Positions 22,513-22,624 of a stretch of DNA of 22,624 nt are shown here, in pieces. The notes under the pieces are model-generated. The model worked only from the letters and a program-made list of their open reading frames with translations. It was not told the origin of the DNA and did not search any database. Both the position numbers and the translations under genes were made by a program. The stretch is from an uncultured Verrucomicrobiota bacterium (GTDB lineage: Bacteria > Verrucomicrobiota > Kiritimatiellia > CAIVKH01). The DNA is taken from NCBI GenBank assembly GCA_937996795.1, contig CALKUH010000046.1, positions 1 through 22,624 of the forward strand. The letters are read 5' to 3'. Positions within the stretch are counted from its first letter, which is position 1, and the number at the start of each line of letters is the position of its first letter.

Positions 22513-22624
22513 ATGCAATCCTCCTCGGAGCGACCCAAGGCATGGGCCAGGCGCTTGCGCGCCAGATGGCCGCGCGCGGCGACACGCTGTTCCTGCTGGG
22601 CCGCGACCGCGCCGCGCTGGCCGC
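22509..22624 (+). CDS. Short-chain dehydrogenase, DprE2-like, 3'-truncated by the window edge
   Basis: The first 38 residues carry the Rossmann cofactor loop GATQGMG and then LARQMAARGDTLFLLGRDRAAL, typical of NAD(P)-dependent SDRs. GTG 22509 overlaps the DprE1-like stop (GTGA at 22509-22512). In mycobacteria DprE2 reduces the keto product of DprE1, and this order and overlap fit that pair. The rest of the gene is outside the window, so the DprE2 role is inferred from position. Confidence 0.8.
   Translation, partial: MNAILLGATQGMGQALARQMAARGDTLFLLGRDRAALA

Overview
The window is a GC-rich piece of a bacterial chromosome. Several traits point to the PVC superphylum, most likely Kiritimatiellota or Verrucomicrobiota: a class A RNase P RNA beside a C4 zinc-ribbon (DUF164) gene, an H-X9-DG pseudopilin, a very large secreted multi-module amylase, few good Shine-Dalgarno sites, and palindromic REP-like elements. 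This placement is inference; there is no rRNA gene here. All 16 protein genes I accept look intact, except that the first (ribonuclease R) and the last (a short-chain dehydrogenase) are cut by the window edges.

Layout. 1-3842 is an RNA and secretion block: ribonuclease R (+) converges on a leftward unit of zinc-ribbon gene, rnpB and a GspC-like gene. A good promoter lies upstream of the zinc-ribbon gene, and rnpB is packed between two coding regions with almost no spacers. 3950-6571 is a tight four-gene operon (DUF1475, DUF2062, DUF1295, CFA-synthase-like methyltransferase) joined by ATGA overlaps, probably a membrane-lipid modification unit. 6582-8981 is a repeat or operator cluster followed by a glycogen-debranching-type enzyme. 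9000-11824 is a translationally coupled pair: a polytopic membrane protein (DUF6798/GT-C-like) and an alkaline-phosphatase-superfamily enzyme. 11806-12990 is a leftward PLP aminotransferase.

13125-18503 is a leftward gene for a 1,792-residue secreted GH13 alpha-amylase with about four CBM25/26-like modules, two CBM9/DOMON-like modules and a TSP3-type calcium motif. Its promoter carries a palindrome whose layout (7 nt, CG, 6 nt) resembles the repeats upstream of the debranching enzyme, so extracellular starch attack and intracellular alpha-glucan debranching may share a regulator. 18644-21105 holds a DUF2237 gene and a leftward trio: a short membrane-anchored protein with an HPCPMC motif, a secreted protein and an H-X9-DG pseudopilin. 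The pseudopilin leader is written by a perfect 37-bp palindrome. 21157-22624 holds a DprE1-like FAD oxidase overlapping a DprE2-like dehydrogenase, with Ala where the mycobacterial drug-target Cys387 sits.

Six same-strand junctions use the 4-nt RTGA stop/start overlap, so translational coupling is common here. There is no stretch over 300 bases without a gene once rnpB is counted. I see no tRNA or rRNA gene, CRISPR array, transposase or phage gene.
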